Of a DNA stretch of 29,674 nucleotides, positions 1-9,542 are shown in pieces. Origin of the DNA: Haplomitrium mnioides. Lineage: Eukaryota > Marchantiophyta > Haplomitriopsida > Calobryales. The DNA lies in the NCBI GenBank assembly GCA_049999725.1, contig JBNGIS010039291.1:1-29674 (forward strand). Direction: 5' to 3'. The notes beneath the pieces are model-generated. The model was not told where the DNA came from and searched no databases. It saw only the letters and a list, made by a program, of their open reading frames with translations. Both the position numbers and the translations under genes were made by a program. Position 1 is the stretch's first letter. Every line of letters starts with the position of its first letter.

Positions 1-41
1 CATTTTGGTTGCAATGTTTGATTTTTTTTTCTTTTTTACAG

Positions 42-660
42 GGACAAAACCAACATTCATCATTTTGATGGTCCTAAAATTGCACATGCCCATGAATATT
101 GGATTGTGGGCTATTGAACAACAGAACGGAAGAGGAGCATGAGGTTTTTTAATTTGCAGCCTACTTCTTTGACTGGACTTCCTTGGCAAATCATGTGTAG
201 TGTTTTTAGTTGTCATGCGGTTTCTACCAAACTTAAACATCCAAGAGATGATGCTCTTGTCAATGTTTATCAGAAGCCGTAGGCTCTTTATAATTTTTTC
301 ATCGACCATTTGTCAGCAAAGCAGGATTGGATCCTAGATCTTTGCTCTAGGTCTAGCACAGGCTTTGTCTGTGCTTTAAAGCTGATGCGAAATTGCATCA
401 CGGTGGAATATGATAGACGTTAGTCTATCTACATTCCTTATAGGGTTTTAACGATGGCTTCTTTGCCATTCGATGTGACTGAGTCACAGATAGTTTATGC
501 ATACCACAAGGAACCTGTTCCTTCTGGTACTGAAGGTGCTACTGGTGACTCTGTTGCAATATCTGGGACTAGAAAGTCTCGCCATGACTCTTTAGTGGTT
601 GCAGATGCTCTGCCTTTGGATTTAGATGAGACCATTCCTCTAGAGGAGGATAGAGCTTGA
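42..660 (+). pseudogene. C-terminal exon of a decayed DNA methyltransferase-like gene
   Basis: One reading frame runs from a likely 3' splice site (pyrimidine tract then ACAG, ending at 41) to a TGA at 658-660. It is broken by in-frame stops near 112 (TGA), 280 (TAG) and 421 (TAG). The order of motifs fits the C-terminal half of beta-class N6-adenine/N4-cytosine methyltransferases: an HP...QKP stretch (238-279), then LYNFFIDHLS, then the SAM-binding motif I region DWILDLCS (325-348), then an acidic VEYD after the next strand. In that family the catalytic (D/S)PP(Y/W) motif lies upstream, so it would sit in an exon outside the window. The glycine loop reads SRSSTG where the family usually has SGSGT; both changes fit G-to-A transitions. 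The last ~65 codons are an acidic, Ser/Thr-rich tail that I do not recognise. The gene is dead. It could be a host gene relic or a cargo gene of a mobile element. Confidence 0.6.
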
Positions 661-784
661 GCATCTGTTTGAACAAATTTACGCTATTAATGAAGTATTC
701 TTTTTACAAAGTGTTATTTGCCAAAGTTTCAACTTGTTGCACTTTCAATCCATTTCAAGTCATTTCATCACAATTCAATTTGGT
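661..784. other. AT-rich flank without recognisable features
   Basis: This is short AT-rich sequence after the methyltransferase-like exon. It may be the old 3' untranslated region. I see no coding potential or clear polyadenylation arrangement in it. Confidence 0.4.
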
Positions 785-868
785 GCCTCTAAAAATGGTT
801 TGAGTCAATTGTTAGTCTAAGAATGGTTTGGAGTCAATTGCTAATCTAAGAATGGTTTGGAGTCCCCG
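785..868 (+). repeat. Three copies of a ~29-bp direct repeat
   Basis: The segment AATGGTTTGGAGTC recurs three times at a spacing of about 29 bp, followed by CAATTG and CTAATCTAAG in the first two copies. It sits directly before the 37-bp minisatellite and shares its GGAGTC element, so it may be a diverged edge of the same array. Confidence 0.6.
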
Positions 869-1262
869 TGTACATGGGCTTGGAGTCCAAACGCACATGA
901 ACTCTTGCAATCTTTGGTCGCTCAGGCTTTATGTTCTTGTTTAGAGTCTATGTGCACATAAGCTTTCTAGTTCTCATTCGGAGTCTATGCGCGCATAAGC
1001 TTTAAGGTTATTGTTCAAAGTACATGCACGTCCAAGCCAAAAGGTTCTCATTCAAAGTCTATGCATGCCTAGGCTTTAGGGTTCTTGTTTAGAATCTTGG
1101 TGTGCAAAGGCTTAAGGGTTCTTATTCAAAGTCCATGTATGCATAGCTTTATTGTTCTTGTTCAGAGTCTAAGCACGCATAGGCTGTAGGATTCTTGTTC
1201 GGAGTCTATGTGTGCATAGGCTTAAGGGTTCTAGTTTGGAGTCTATGCTTGCATAGGATTTA
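869..1262 (+). repeat. Diverged block of the 37-bp palindromic minisatellite (block 0)
   Basis: About ten degenerate copies of the unit seen more cleanly at 7265-9045: GGAGTCTATG, a purine-pyrimidine core, CATAGGCTT, then GGGTTCT and a T-rich end. Copies here are more diverged than in the later block, for example CAAAGG or CATAAG in place of CATAGG. The block is followed by an AT-rich spacer homologous to the spacer after the later block. Confidence 0.75.
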
Positions 1263-1640
1263 ATAGCTACAATGCTCAAATTCCATACCTGACTAGACAC
1301 TCACGTTTGCCTGTAATTTTTTTTCATAAAAAGATATATGTTTTCTTTTTAATTTTTGATGAATTTAGTGTATTCACAATAGTGTGAGGTTTTAATAAAA
1401 TATTTCAATAACCAAAATGCTTGCTTTCTAGGGTGTTTATTATAAAGAAAATTTTCAAATATAATTTCAATGTAAAATACGCAATTTGTATTTCTAAAAA
1501 ACGATTTTCTTTACGAAAAAAAAAGATAACAAACGTAACAAACGTAAAATCGATGTTTTTCAATACCAAATCACAGAAAAAATATTTTCAACTACCAAAT
1601 GAAACATGAACTCAGTATTAGTTTGTGGTTCAAAGTAACG
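1263..1640 (+). repeat. AT-rich spacer, copy 1 of a higher-order repeat
   Basis: This segment aligns along its length with 9046-9430. Shared landmarks include TTTTTGATGAATTTAGTGTA with TTCACAA after it, GTTTTAATAAA, GTTTATTAT, CGTAAAAT(C/T)GATGTTTTTC, ACTACCAA(A/G)TGAAACATGA and TTCAAAGTA. Both copies start where a 37-bp array ends. No conserved open frame is visible, so I read it as a non-coding spacer of a larger repeat unit. Confidence 0.75.
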
Positions 1641-2083
1641 GTTGTTTAAGGGTTCTTTTTCTTAGCCTATGCACACATAGGCTTTAGGGTTCTCGTTTGA
1701 AGTCTATACGTACATAGGCTTTAGGGTTCTCATCCGGAGTATATGTGCACATAGGCTTTATGGTTCTCATTTGGAGTCTATGTGCGCATAGGCTTGAGGG
1801 CTTTCATTTGGAGTTTATGTGCACATAGGCTTTACGATTCTTGTTTGGAGTCTATCCCCACATAGGCTTTAGGGCTCTCATTCGGAGTCTATGCACACAT
1901 AGGCTTTACGGTTGTCTTTTGAAGTCTATGCGCGCATAGGCTTTAGGGTTCTCATTCAGCGTCTATATGTGCATAGGCTTTACAGTTCTCCTTTGGAGTC
2001 TATGCGCGCATAGGCTTTAGGGATCTCAATCAGAGTCTATGCGCACATAGGGTTTACGGTTCTTGTTTGGAGTCTATGCGCAC
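1641..2083 (+). repeat. 37-bp minisatellite, left part of block 1
   Basis: About twelve units of the 37-bp repeat. The last ends mid-unit at TATGCGCAC (2083), where an inverted LTR begins. The array resumes at 7265 with CATAGCTTTTAG, so the LTR interrupts one array. Confidence 0.9.
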
Positions 2084-3858
2084 TGTCACTCCCCTGTTCC
2101 AAGCCTTAACCTTTTCAAGTGCTGCTTTGTAGGTAGGGGAGTACAGATTCAGGGCTTTCAAGTTCTTTTCTGAGATGGCCCCTTGCCAATTAACACTTTA
2201 AGGCCTTAAGGATTCTCCCTTTCCTTCCAAGCCTTTAGCACACTACTCACTCTCTTCTGGTTGCGCTCAAGTCAGTCATTCATACAACCCCAGGTCCATA
2301 TTCATAACCCCCAGTTGTTCTTTGTGTAATTCCTTCACTTTATTCCAATGGCCCAATGACTTAGACCATGCCACCTTGTTGATGCTTTGGGGCAGAAATG
2401 TGCTTGTGACCTGCACTAATGAACAATACAAGAGGACTGGAATCCCCCTCTCAGGGTTGTCACGGAACTGGTACACCTGATCCTAACTATCCTAAGATGA
2501 ACTAATTCCTAACTATGCAACAAGATCATAAACAGAGAGCATTTACCCCCATGATATCAGAACTGCGTCAAGGGATTGGACTCCCCCTCCAAGGTTGTCC
2601 CAAGGTCTGCTCAACTAGTCTTGATGTGTCCTAGTCTAAAAGGTCTCTTGAATACAAATGCAGAAAATAAATCTAGCTATACACATATGCACAAAACACT
2701 CCCAACTATGTACTGCATTAGAAACAGAGTCCTTGAAGGCCCTCTGGACTGATCTCACCAATTGATACTTCCTTTTTGAATCACTGGCTGCCTTCCAGCC
2801 TTCCAACCAACCTCCACCCACACACCCCTCTCTCCAGATAGTTTTTCAACTTCCCTCGTGAGAAGCCTTGAATTTACTTCCTCAGGCTAGGAAGAGGATT
2901 TCTTTCACCCCCACCTCTGGGAGACAGTCTTCCCGACTACAGGTAGCCCACTCCACCCTGAGCCTCGATAGGTCTTACTCCGCAGTGCGCGGGCACTAAC
3001 GTAGCCCCCCTCTCTCAGCTCCACTCAAAGGATTACACCAAAGTGTACTCTGAACACTCTGGGTTGATGCTCTTGCACATGGAATGCAGAGACGACCCCA
3101 AGCTCCTCACTTGGTAGCCTCTTCCGAATTCTTTGCAAGCAAGAATCCCTTCTAGCTCACGTATCCGTCCACCTCCGCTTCTGGTCCACTCACAGAGACG
3201 AGTTTACCTAGATCACCCGAGCCTATAGAGCTCTTCACTTAGCGATTCTCAGCGCCTCTCCAGTCCACCTTCGAGCCCCCGCTTGCCTCTAGAGCTAGTT
3301 CACCCGCTTCACGCAACTTCTCACTGAATTCTTCCTCATGCCTTACCTCGTTGCGATTTCCCTGTCCTGAGGTTGTTGTCGTGTCTTTAGATTGCTCGTG
3401 CATCAACCTGAACAAAATCGGAGGCCCCCGATGTATACCCCCCGAGCGCTGATCCCTCGAGCCTGTTCAAAGAAAGGTCATTAATCCCGTTCGCTCGGAA
3501 TGGGAGGTTGCAACGCGTGTCCCGCGAAGTTGTTATTCCCGTTACAACGGAAAAGGATAGCGCGCCACGTGTCCTGTCGGTTGGTTGGGAAAAGCCAAGT
3601 ACAACGGTGTCGTGTTGTGGTTCGGCTAATGTGTGAAATAGTAACAAAAGAAAACAAAAAACAAAGTTATGTTATCTATAATAAAAATGAAGAACGTCAT
3701 CAAAGAAGCGACAAGATACCGTTTTGAGAACCTTCTAGAAAAGCAAAAGTAGTTCAAGACAACGTGGCAGATTCTCTAGATATTATCGATGGAGTGAGGA
3801 TCAGCCATTGGCTCTTTTGGGGATTCTTTGGATAGCATCTGAAGATATTTTGACTATG

Positions 3859-4215
3859 TAAAGCAGCGCGAAGACATTGAGAGACATTATCAGGAAGAAG
3901 GCCATCAAGGGATCACACATTGGAGAGAAGTGCAGCGAGCAATCAGAGCGAGGAGGTTCTACTCTTGGATGTGCGATTTTATGGGTCGATTTCTCAGAGA
4001 TGGATAGAGGTTTGTTTGCTGCTCCAAACTTTCCTCTTCCAAATCCATTCTTCATTGGGTTGCGAATCATACCTAGAGATCATTTTCGACAGTGGATCGT
4101 ATATCATTTCGGCGACAACTTCTTGAATCAAGTGATGAACTCACAAATTCCAGTGCTGCTGCCAATTATCACCTATGGGGAGCAATGGGATCTCACCATC
4201 TATATTCTGACCTGA
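3859..4215 (+). pseudogene. Decayed reading frame inside the nested insertion, function unknown
   Basis: Two overlapping frames look protein-like. One around 3859-4005 encodes a charged segment containing EDIERHYQEEGHQGITHWRE and then RRFYSWMCDFMGRFL. The second continues from about 4003 to the stop at 4213-4215 with hydrophobic and aromatic residues (for example NPFFIGLRIIPRDHFRQWI). The switch suggests one frameshift in a single former gene. I do not recognise the family and no transposase motif is visible. It could be captured host sequence or a remnant of the transposon's own gene. Confidence 0.3.
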
Positions 4216-5338
4216 ATTGAAGTGGAAATTGTGCAAGTATCTACAAAGGAAGTTTGGGTAAATGTTGAATAGTCGGCGCCGAAAAGTGTGTGGCTTCATC
4301 GAATGATCATCTTATCAAAAGTAAAGAATTCATGTCTGCTGTTTTGATCATACCTATGTTCTATCACTTCTAATGGATTATTTCCTAATGTTCTTATATC
4401 AAACAAAAATGGAGTTAACTTTCTTTTAGTAAAACCTAAAGGAAAGAAAGGAAGGGGGGCGATTTCTTGAAGGTTCGAGGGGTTTCCAAGGGAGGGGAAG
4501 TTTGTGCAGAGCAGAGATCGAAAGCTCAAGAAGAGTAGCATCCATTTGCAACAAATTTCAAGCCGTTTGGAGAGATTACAAGAAACTTATAGGCGTTTGA
4601 AGACAAGGGGGTCAAATTGACAACAGCAAGAGATTTCGAGCTATTGCGACTTTATTACAACTTTTCTGAAGACAAGCAGAGTATCATTGGAAAGAAGACA
4701 AGAAGGGCTACAATTGGGTGTCAAATTTCGACGCATTTGGAGTCGTGATCATTCTGTAACAACAGATTGAACTTGAGGGCAGAATTGTGAGGTTCTTGAA
4801 ACTTACCCTTTTATTCGACTTGAGTTGAGAGTTGTTTCCTTTTATCAAGACCTGCATTCGAGTTGAAATTTTGTGAACATAGAGATGAGAGTATAAGAAG
4901 GCTGTGTATGAAATTTCAAAGCCATATACTTTGAATTACAGAAGTTGTTCTTGGAGAAGTATATGAGTGTTGGGTTTTTCGGTTTTTAAACAGCAACTAC
5001 ATTTCAAGTAATAGTACGAAGGTTACTAAGAGTTTCAGCCTGATAGTTAGCCCATAGTTTTCTTAAGCTATCTGGAGTACAACCTGATAGTTTCAGGTCC
5101 CATGAAATAGTAAATTTTACATTGTCTTTTGACCGAAATTTTCACCAAACTTTCACAAACCTACCTTTCTTTCTCTTGTGTGCTTAAGCAATATTGGAAC
5201 CGTACATGCCTAAAGCACTGAAGCACAACCAAGTGTGCTGCTATTCAGTACTGTAAACCATAGGGCTTCTGCCGTTCGCATAAAATTCTCCACAGCCATA
5301 TACCCTGCGTATTCCCAGAACTAAATTACTGCCACGCG
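4216..5338. other. Remainder of the nested insertion, no gene recognised
   Basis: This 1.1 kb stretch runs to the right end of the insertion. It has scattered short open frames with stops in all frames and no motif that I can name. Confidence 0.4.
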
Positions 5339-7264
5339 ACAACGGTAACTTCCACAAGGAGTCCGAGGAATCTTGCAGGTTGAGATTTTGCAGATTCTCG
5401 CGGAACCAAGTCCGAAGGGTTCCTCACAACATAGTTCCGAAGCGACACGTGGACCCTAGTCTACAGAATCTCTGCAGATTCGCCCGAATATTCCAAGTGA
5501 CTCCTCCGAGCGCCACATCATCTGAGGCCCCTCCGTCTGACGCCGCCCCACAAAGGGGTAGGCGGACCGTCGCGTTGATCCCCTCCTTCGAAGTTGACCT
5601 GCTTATGGCCCAAGGCCCGACGGGTTCCCACTTGCTACCACGTGTCCATTGACTTACCCGAGACCGCCACGTCATCCGAAGAGCGTCATCCAACGCCGCC
5701 CTGCAAAGGGGTAGGCGGACTGTCGCACTGACCTCCTTCTGATGCTGACTCATGGAACTCCTTCGAGCTTCTCAAGGCGTCATATCATCCAAAGGGCGCC
5801 ACCTCGCGAAGGGGTAGGTGGACCGTCAGTTTGACCTTCTTCTGAGGTTGACCCGCTGACCTTCCTTAGATGCCACGTCATCCGTAAATCCTTTGCTTGC
5901 TGAGTAAGAACTGTGCCAATGTCGCCATTTTAGATCTCCCTTGTCATAAGAACAACAACGCCCGATGCTCCCTTCTCCAACTTGTCACCACGCTTGTTGT
6001 AAGAACGACAAAAGAGCGTCCGCCTCCTTTGTCGAACTTTCAAATGTCGCGACTGTACCCCGTCGAACTTTCCCCATGGTCTTGCCAAATCTGCAACAAG
6101 TCATCTTTTTGGCGTTGCTTGCTTTTTCCTTGGGTCAATTCTACGCTAAACTGCCTTTCCGACTGATCCCACCTTGCTATCCGGTTCTTCGATAAATCGC
6201 CTTTTCAGTGCATCCTTCCTCTCTCCCAATTGGATCGTCGACATATCGCTTTTTTGGCTCATCTCGTTCTTCCCGTTGGACAATTTGTTAAGGATCACCT
6301 TTTTGGCACTGCTGCTCTTTGTTTGACCGGATTATCGACAGGTTGTCATTTCGCCATTACTAGTTCTTCGTTCAACTAGACCTGTGATTAATCCTCTTTT
6401 CGGCTTCCTCGGTTCTCCTCTGGTCGGATCTACACTAAGTCACCCCTTCGGCTTCCTCGGTTCTCCTCCGATCGGATCTGCACTAAGTCACCCCTTTGGC
6501 ACTCTTTGGTTTTCCTTTGACCGGACCCGCGATAGATCGCCTTTTTGGGTGATCCCTCCTTGCTCTCCGGTTGGCCTTTCAACGGATCCCTATTAAGCGG
6601 GCCCCCCACGTCAGAAGACGGATTGGAACCCACTTAATCGGGATCTCCACTTAGGGAGACGCAATCCCATTAAGTTTTGTGGGCCCCGTCACTTCCCGTG
6701 AAGACCCTCAAGCTCCTTAGAGCCGCCACGTCGTCCGTGGAATCCTGCAAAACGCTCCGGAGGTGCTACGTTTCTATGGAATCTTGCGGGGCCTTCAAAG
6801 AACTCCACGTTTCCGCTAGGATTCTCGGTTTCAAGAGAGAAGGGCTGATTGGACCCTTGCAGAGCGTGCTCACACTTGCGGGATCGAGGCGTCCCCTGCT
6901 CCCTGGCCTAGCTTGCCCCTGCGACAATCCCGACTCCTTCTTCCTTCCCTGATCCCTGCTCTTGATGTGTGGCAGCTGCAGGCCATGTTCGCGATCTCTC
7001 TCTCCTCTGAGTGCCTTCGGGTTTCTGCATTGTAGATCCCTCTTCCTCCTCCAATCGCTTCACCTTGGGTGGGCGTTCCCTTCTTCTTTGCTCAGCTTCA
7101 ATCCCCGCATCCCCATGAGGCCCACGGGTTCTCACTTGCTCAATTCTGATTTTCTAGGGGTACCTCTCCCCTGGCTCCCTTCTCCTCCTCTACCACAATC
7201 TCGTTCTCCTTCAAGGATTCATGCGCCATGTTCTTACTAGGTGATTGAGGTCAATCCACTGCTC

Positions 7265-9045
7265 ATAGCTTTTAGTGTTCTCATTTGGAGTCTATGCGCG
7301 CATAGGCTTTACGGCTCTCATTCGGAGTCTATGTGCACAAAAGCTTTACGATTCTCGTTTGGAGTCTATGCACATATAGGCTTTAGGGCTCTCATTTGGA
7401 GTCTATGCACACATACACTTTACGGTTCTCGTTTGGAGTCTATATGCGCATAGGCTTTAGAGTTCTCATTCAGAGTCTATGCGCACATAGGCTTTATAGT
7501 TCTTCTTTGGAGTTTATGCACGCATAGGATTTAGGGCTCTCATTTGGAGTCTATGCGCACATAGGCTTCACAGTTCTTGTTTGGAGTCTATCCGCGTATA
7601 GGCTTTAGGGTTCTTGTTGTGAGCCTATAGGTGCATAGGCTTTAGGGTTCTTGTTCTTAGCCTATGCATGCATAGGCTTTAGGGTTCTCATTTAGAGTAT
7701 ATATGCACATAGGCCGTATGGTTTTGATTTTGAGTTTATGTGTGCATAGGCTTTAGAGCTCTCAGTCGAAGTCTATGTGTACATAGGCTTTACGGTTCTT
7801 GTTTGGAGTCTATCCCCGGATAGGCTTTAGGGCTCTCATTCAGAGTCTATACGCACATAGGCTTTACAGTTGTCTTTTGAAGTCTAAGCGTGCAAAGGCT
7901 TTAGGGTTCTCATTTGGCGTTTATGTGCCCATATACTTTACGGTTCTCTTTTAGAGTCTATGCGTGCATAGGCTTTAAGGCTCTCATTTGGAGTCTATAC
8001 GCTACATAGGCTTTATGATTCTTATTTGGAGTCTATGCGCACATAGGCTTTAGGGTTCTTGTTTTGAGCCTATGCGGGTATACGCTTTAGGGTTCTTGTT
8101 TGGAGTCTATGCACGCATAGGCTTTAAGGTTCTCATTTGGAGTCTATGTGCACAAAGGCTTTACGGTTCTCATTTGGAGTCTATGCACACATAGGCTTTA
8201 AGGTTCTTGCTTTGATCCTATGCGCGTATAGGCTTTAAGGTTCTCGTTTGAAGTCTATGCACGCATGGGCTTTAGGGTTCTCATTCAGATTCTATGCGCA
8301 CATAGGCTTTACAGTTCTTGTTTGGAGTCTATGCATGTATAGGCTTTAGGGTTCTTGTTCTTGGCCTATGCATGCATAGGCTTTAGGGTTTTTGTTCTTG
8401 ACCTATGCACACATAGGCTTTAGGGTTCTCGTTTGGAGTCTATGTGCGTATAGGCTTTAGGGTTCTCATTTGGAGTATATGCGTACTTAGGCTTTATGGT
8501 TCTCATTTGGAGTCTAGACGCGCATAGGTCTCATTCGGAGTCTATGCGCACATATGCTTTACAGCTCTCATTTGGAGTCTATCCCCGCATAGGCTTTGGG
8601 GCTCTCATTCGGAGTCTATGCACACATAGGCTTTACAGTTCCTTTTTGGAGTCTACGCACGCATAGGCCTTAGGGTTCTCATTTGGAGTCTATCCCCGCA
8701 TAGGCTTTAGAGTTCTGATTCGGAGTCTATGCGCCCATAGGTTTTACGGTTGTCCTATGGAGTCTATGTGCACATAGGCTTTACGGTTCTTGTTTGGAGT
8801 CTATGCACGCATAGGCTTTAGGGTTCTTGTTCTGAGCCTATGTGCGAATAGGTGCTAGGGTTCTCGTTTGGAGTCTATGTACGCATAGGCTTTAGGGTTC
8901 TCATTCGGAGTCTATGCGCACATAGGCTCTACGGTTCTCGTTTGAAGTCTATGCGCACATAGGCTTTAGGGCTCTCATTCGAAGTCTATGCGCACATAGG
9001 CTTTACGGTTCTCATTCAGAGTCTATGCGTGCATAGGCTTTAACA
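7265..9045 (+). repeat. Main 37-bp palindromic minisatellite array
   Basis: About 48 tandem units of 37 bp. The consensus has three parts: GGAGTCTATG-CGCG/CGCA-CATAGG (a near-perfect palindrome around an alternating purine-pyrimidine core), CTTTAGGGTTCT (containing the plant telomere-type heptamer TTTAGGG), and a variable CATTC/CATTT/CGTTT linker. The palindrome arms are kept while the core varies (GCGC, GCAC, GTGC, ACAC, CATG). The spacing can be checked at 8944 to 8981. The array ends with TTTAACAACTACG, where the AT-rich spacer begins. Open frames through it are by-products of the repeat and are interrupted. Confidence 0.93.
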
Positions 9046-9430
9046 ACTACGACTCTTATAGTTTAGTTCAAAGTCCCTACATGCATAGATATCCATGTTT
9101 CCATATAAAAATGTTCGTAAAAACAAATGTGTTTTATTAAATTTTTGATGAATTTAGTGTATTCACAACAATGTCATGTTTTAATAAATTACTTTACAAA
9201 ATAAAAAGGCTTGTTTAATAGGTTGTTTATTATTAGGAAAACTTTAAAAATATAATCTCAACGTAAAATACATTATTTTCATTTCTAAAAAATAATTTTT
9301 GCTACCAAAAAAAATTCACAAACGTAAAATTGATGTTTTTCAATTCCAAAAAACAAATAATAGTATTTGCGACTACCAAGTGAAACATGAACTGAGTAGC
9401 GGTTCTTGGTTCAAAGTAGTAGCTGTTACA
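9046..9430 (+). repeat. AT-rich spacer, copy 2 of a higher-order repeat
   Basis: Homologous to 1263-1640 in the same orientation and likewise placed right after a 37-bp array. Block 0 plus spacer 1 and block 1 plus spacer 2 therefore look like two copies of a larger unit. It carries small indels relative to copy 1 and is non-coding. Confidence 0.75.
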
Positions 9431-9542
9431 AAGGAATCTTTTGTTTTTCATATGTGAATGATACAATTTACCTATATCGAGACTATGAAAGTGTCTTCAT
9501 ATGCCTGGATATATCGTTGTGAACTAGTTCCAACAAATTGGA
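9431..9542. other. Unassigned junction sequence before the gypsy element
   Basis: About 110 bp between spacer copy 2 and the first base of the 5' LTR. The five bases before the LTR are TTGGA. The matching right-hand duplication cannot be checked because the 3' LTR has lost its end. Confidence 0.4.

Larger units (their letters stand above)
3609..5338. mobile_element. Nested 1.7 kb insertion with 8-bp target duplication (DNA-transposon-like)
   Basis: The inverted LTR is interrupted here. ACAACGGT occurs immediately left (3601-3608) and immediately right (5339-5346), while the uninterrupted 5' LTR copy has a single near-identical site (ACAATGGT on the matching strand, about 11494-11501). The insert begins GTCGTGTTGTGG and ends CTGCCACGCGAC, giving an imperfect terminal inverted repeat that matches at 8 of 12 positions. 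An 8-bp duplication is typical of hAT and a few other cut-and-paste superfamilies, but the termini are not the usual hAT CAGGG type and I see no transposase. The superfamily is unassigned. A decayed open stretch lies at about 3859-4215. Confidence 0.72.
2084..7264 (-). mobile_element. Inverted, 5'-truncated LTR of the main Ty3/gypsy family, split by an insertion
   Basis: Reading the minus strand, this region repeats the 5' LTR at 9543-13019 almost throughout. Its plus-strand start TGTCACTCCCCTGTT is the reverse complement of the LTR end. Its right edge at 7249-7264 corresponds to about position 9637, so roughly the first 95 bp of the LTR are missing. The LTR parts are 2084-3608 and 5339-7264, separated by a 1.7 kb insertion. 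No internal element sequence (gag or pol) is attached on either side, so it is a solo or truncated LTR. It lies inside the 37-bp array. The open frames seen within it are not conserved among the three LTR copies and are not genes. Confidence 0.88.

Noticed and set aside
7241-7453. Open frame across the minisatellite start as a repeat protein gene
   Set aside because: It is a by-product of the 37-bp unit, is soon interrupted, and is not kept through the array.
7265-9045. Regular 37-bp repeats as a CRISPR-like array
   Set aside because: The units are contiguous and there are no unique spacers. The setting is a plant transposon region.
7265-9045. Interstitial telomere
   Set aside because: TTTAGGG occurs only once per 37-bp unit and is never tandem, so this is not a telomeric tract.
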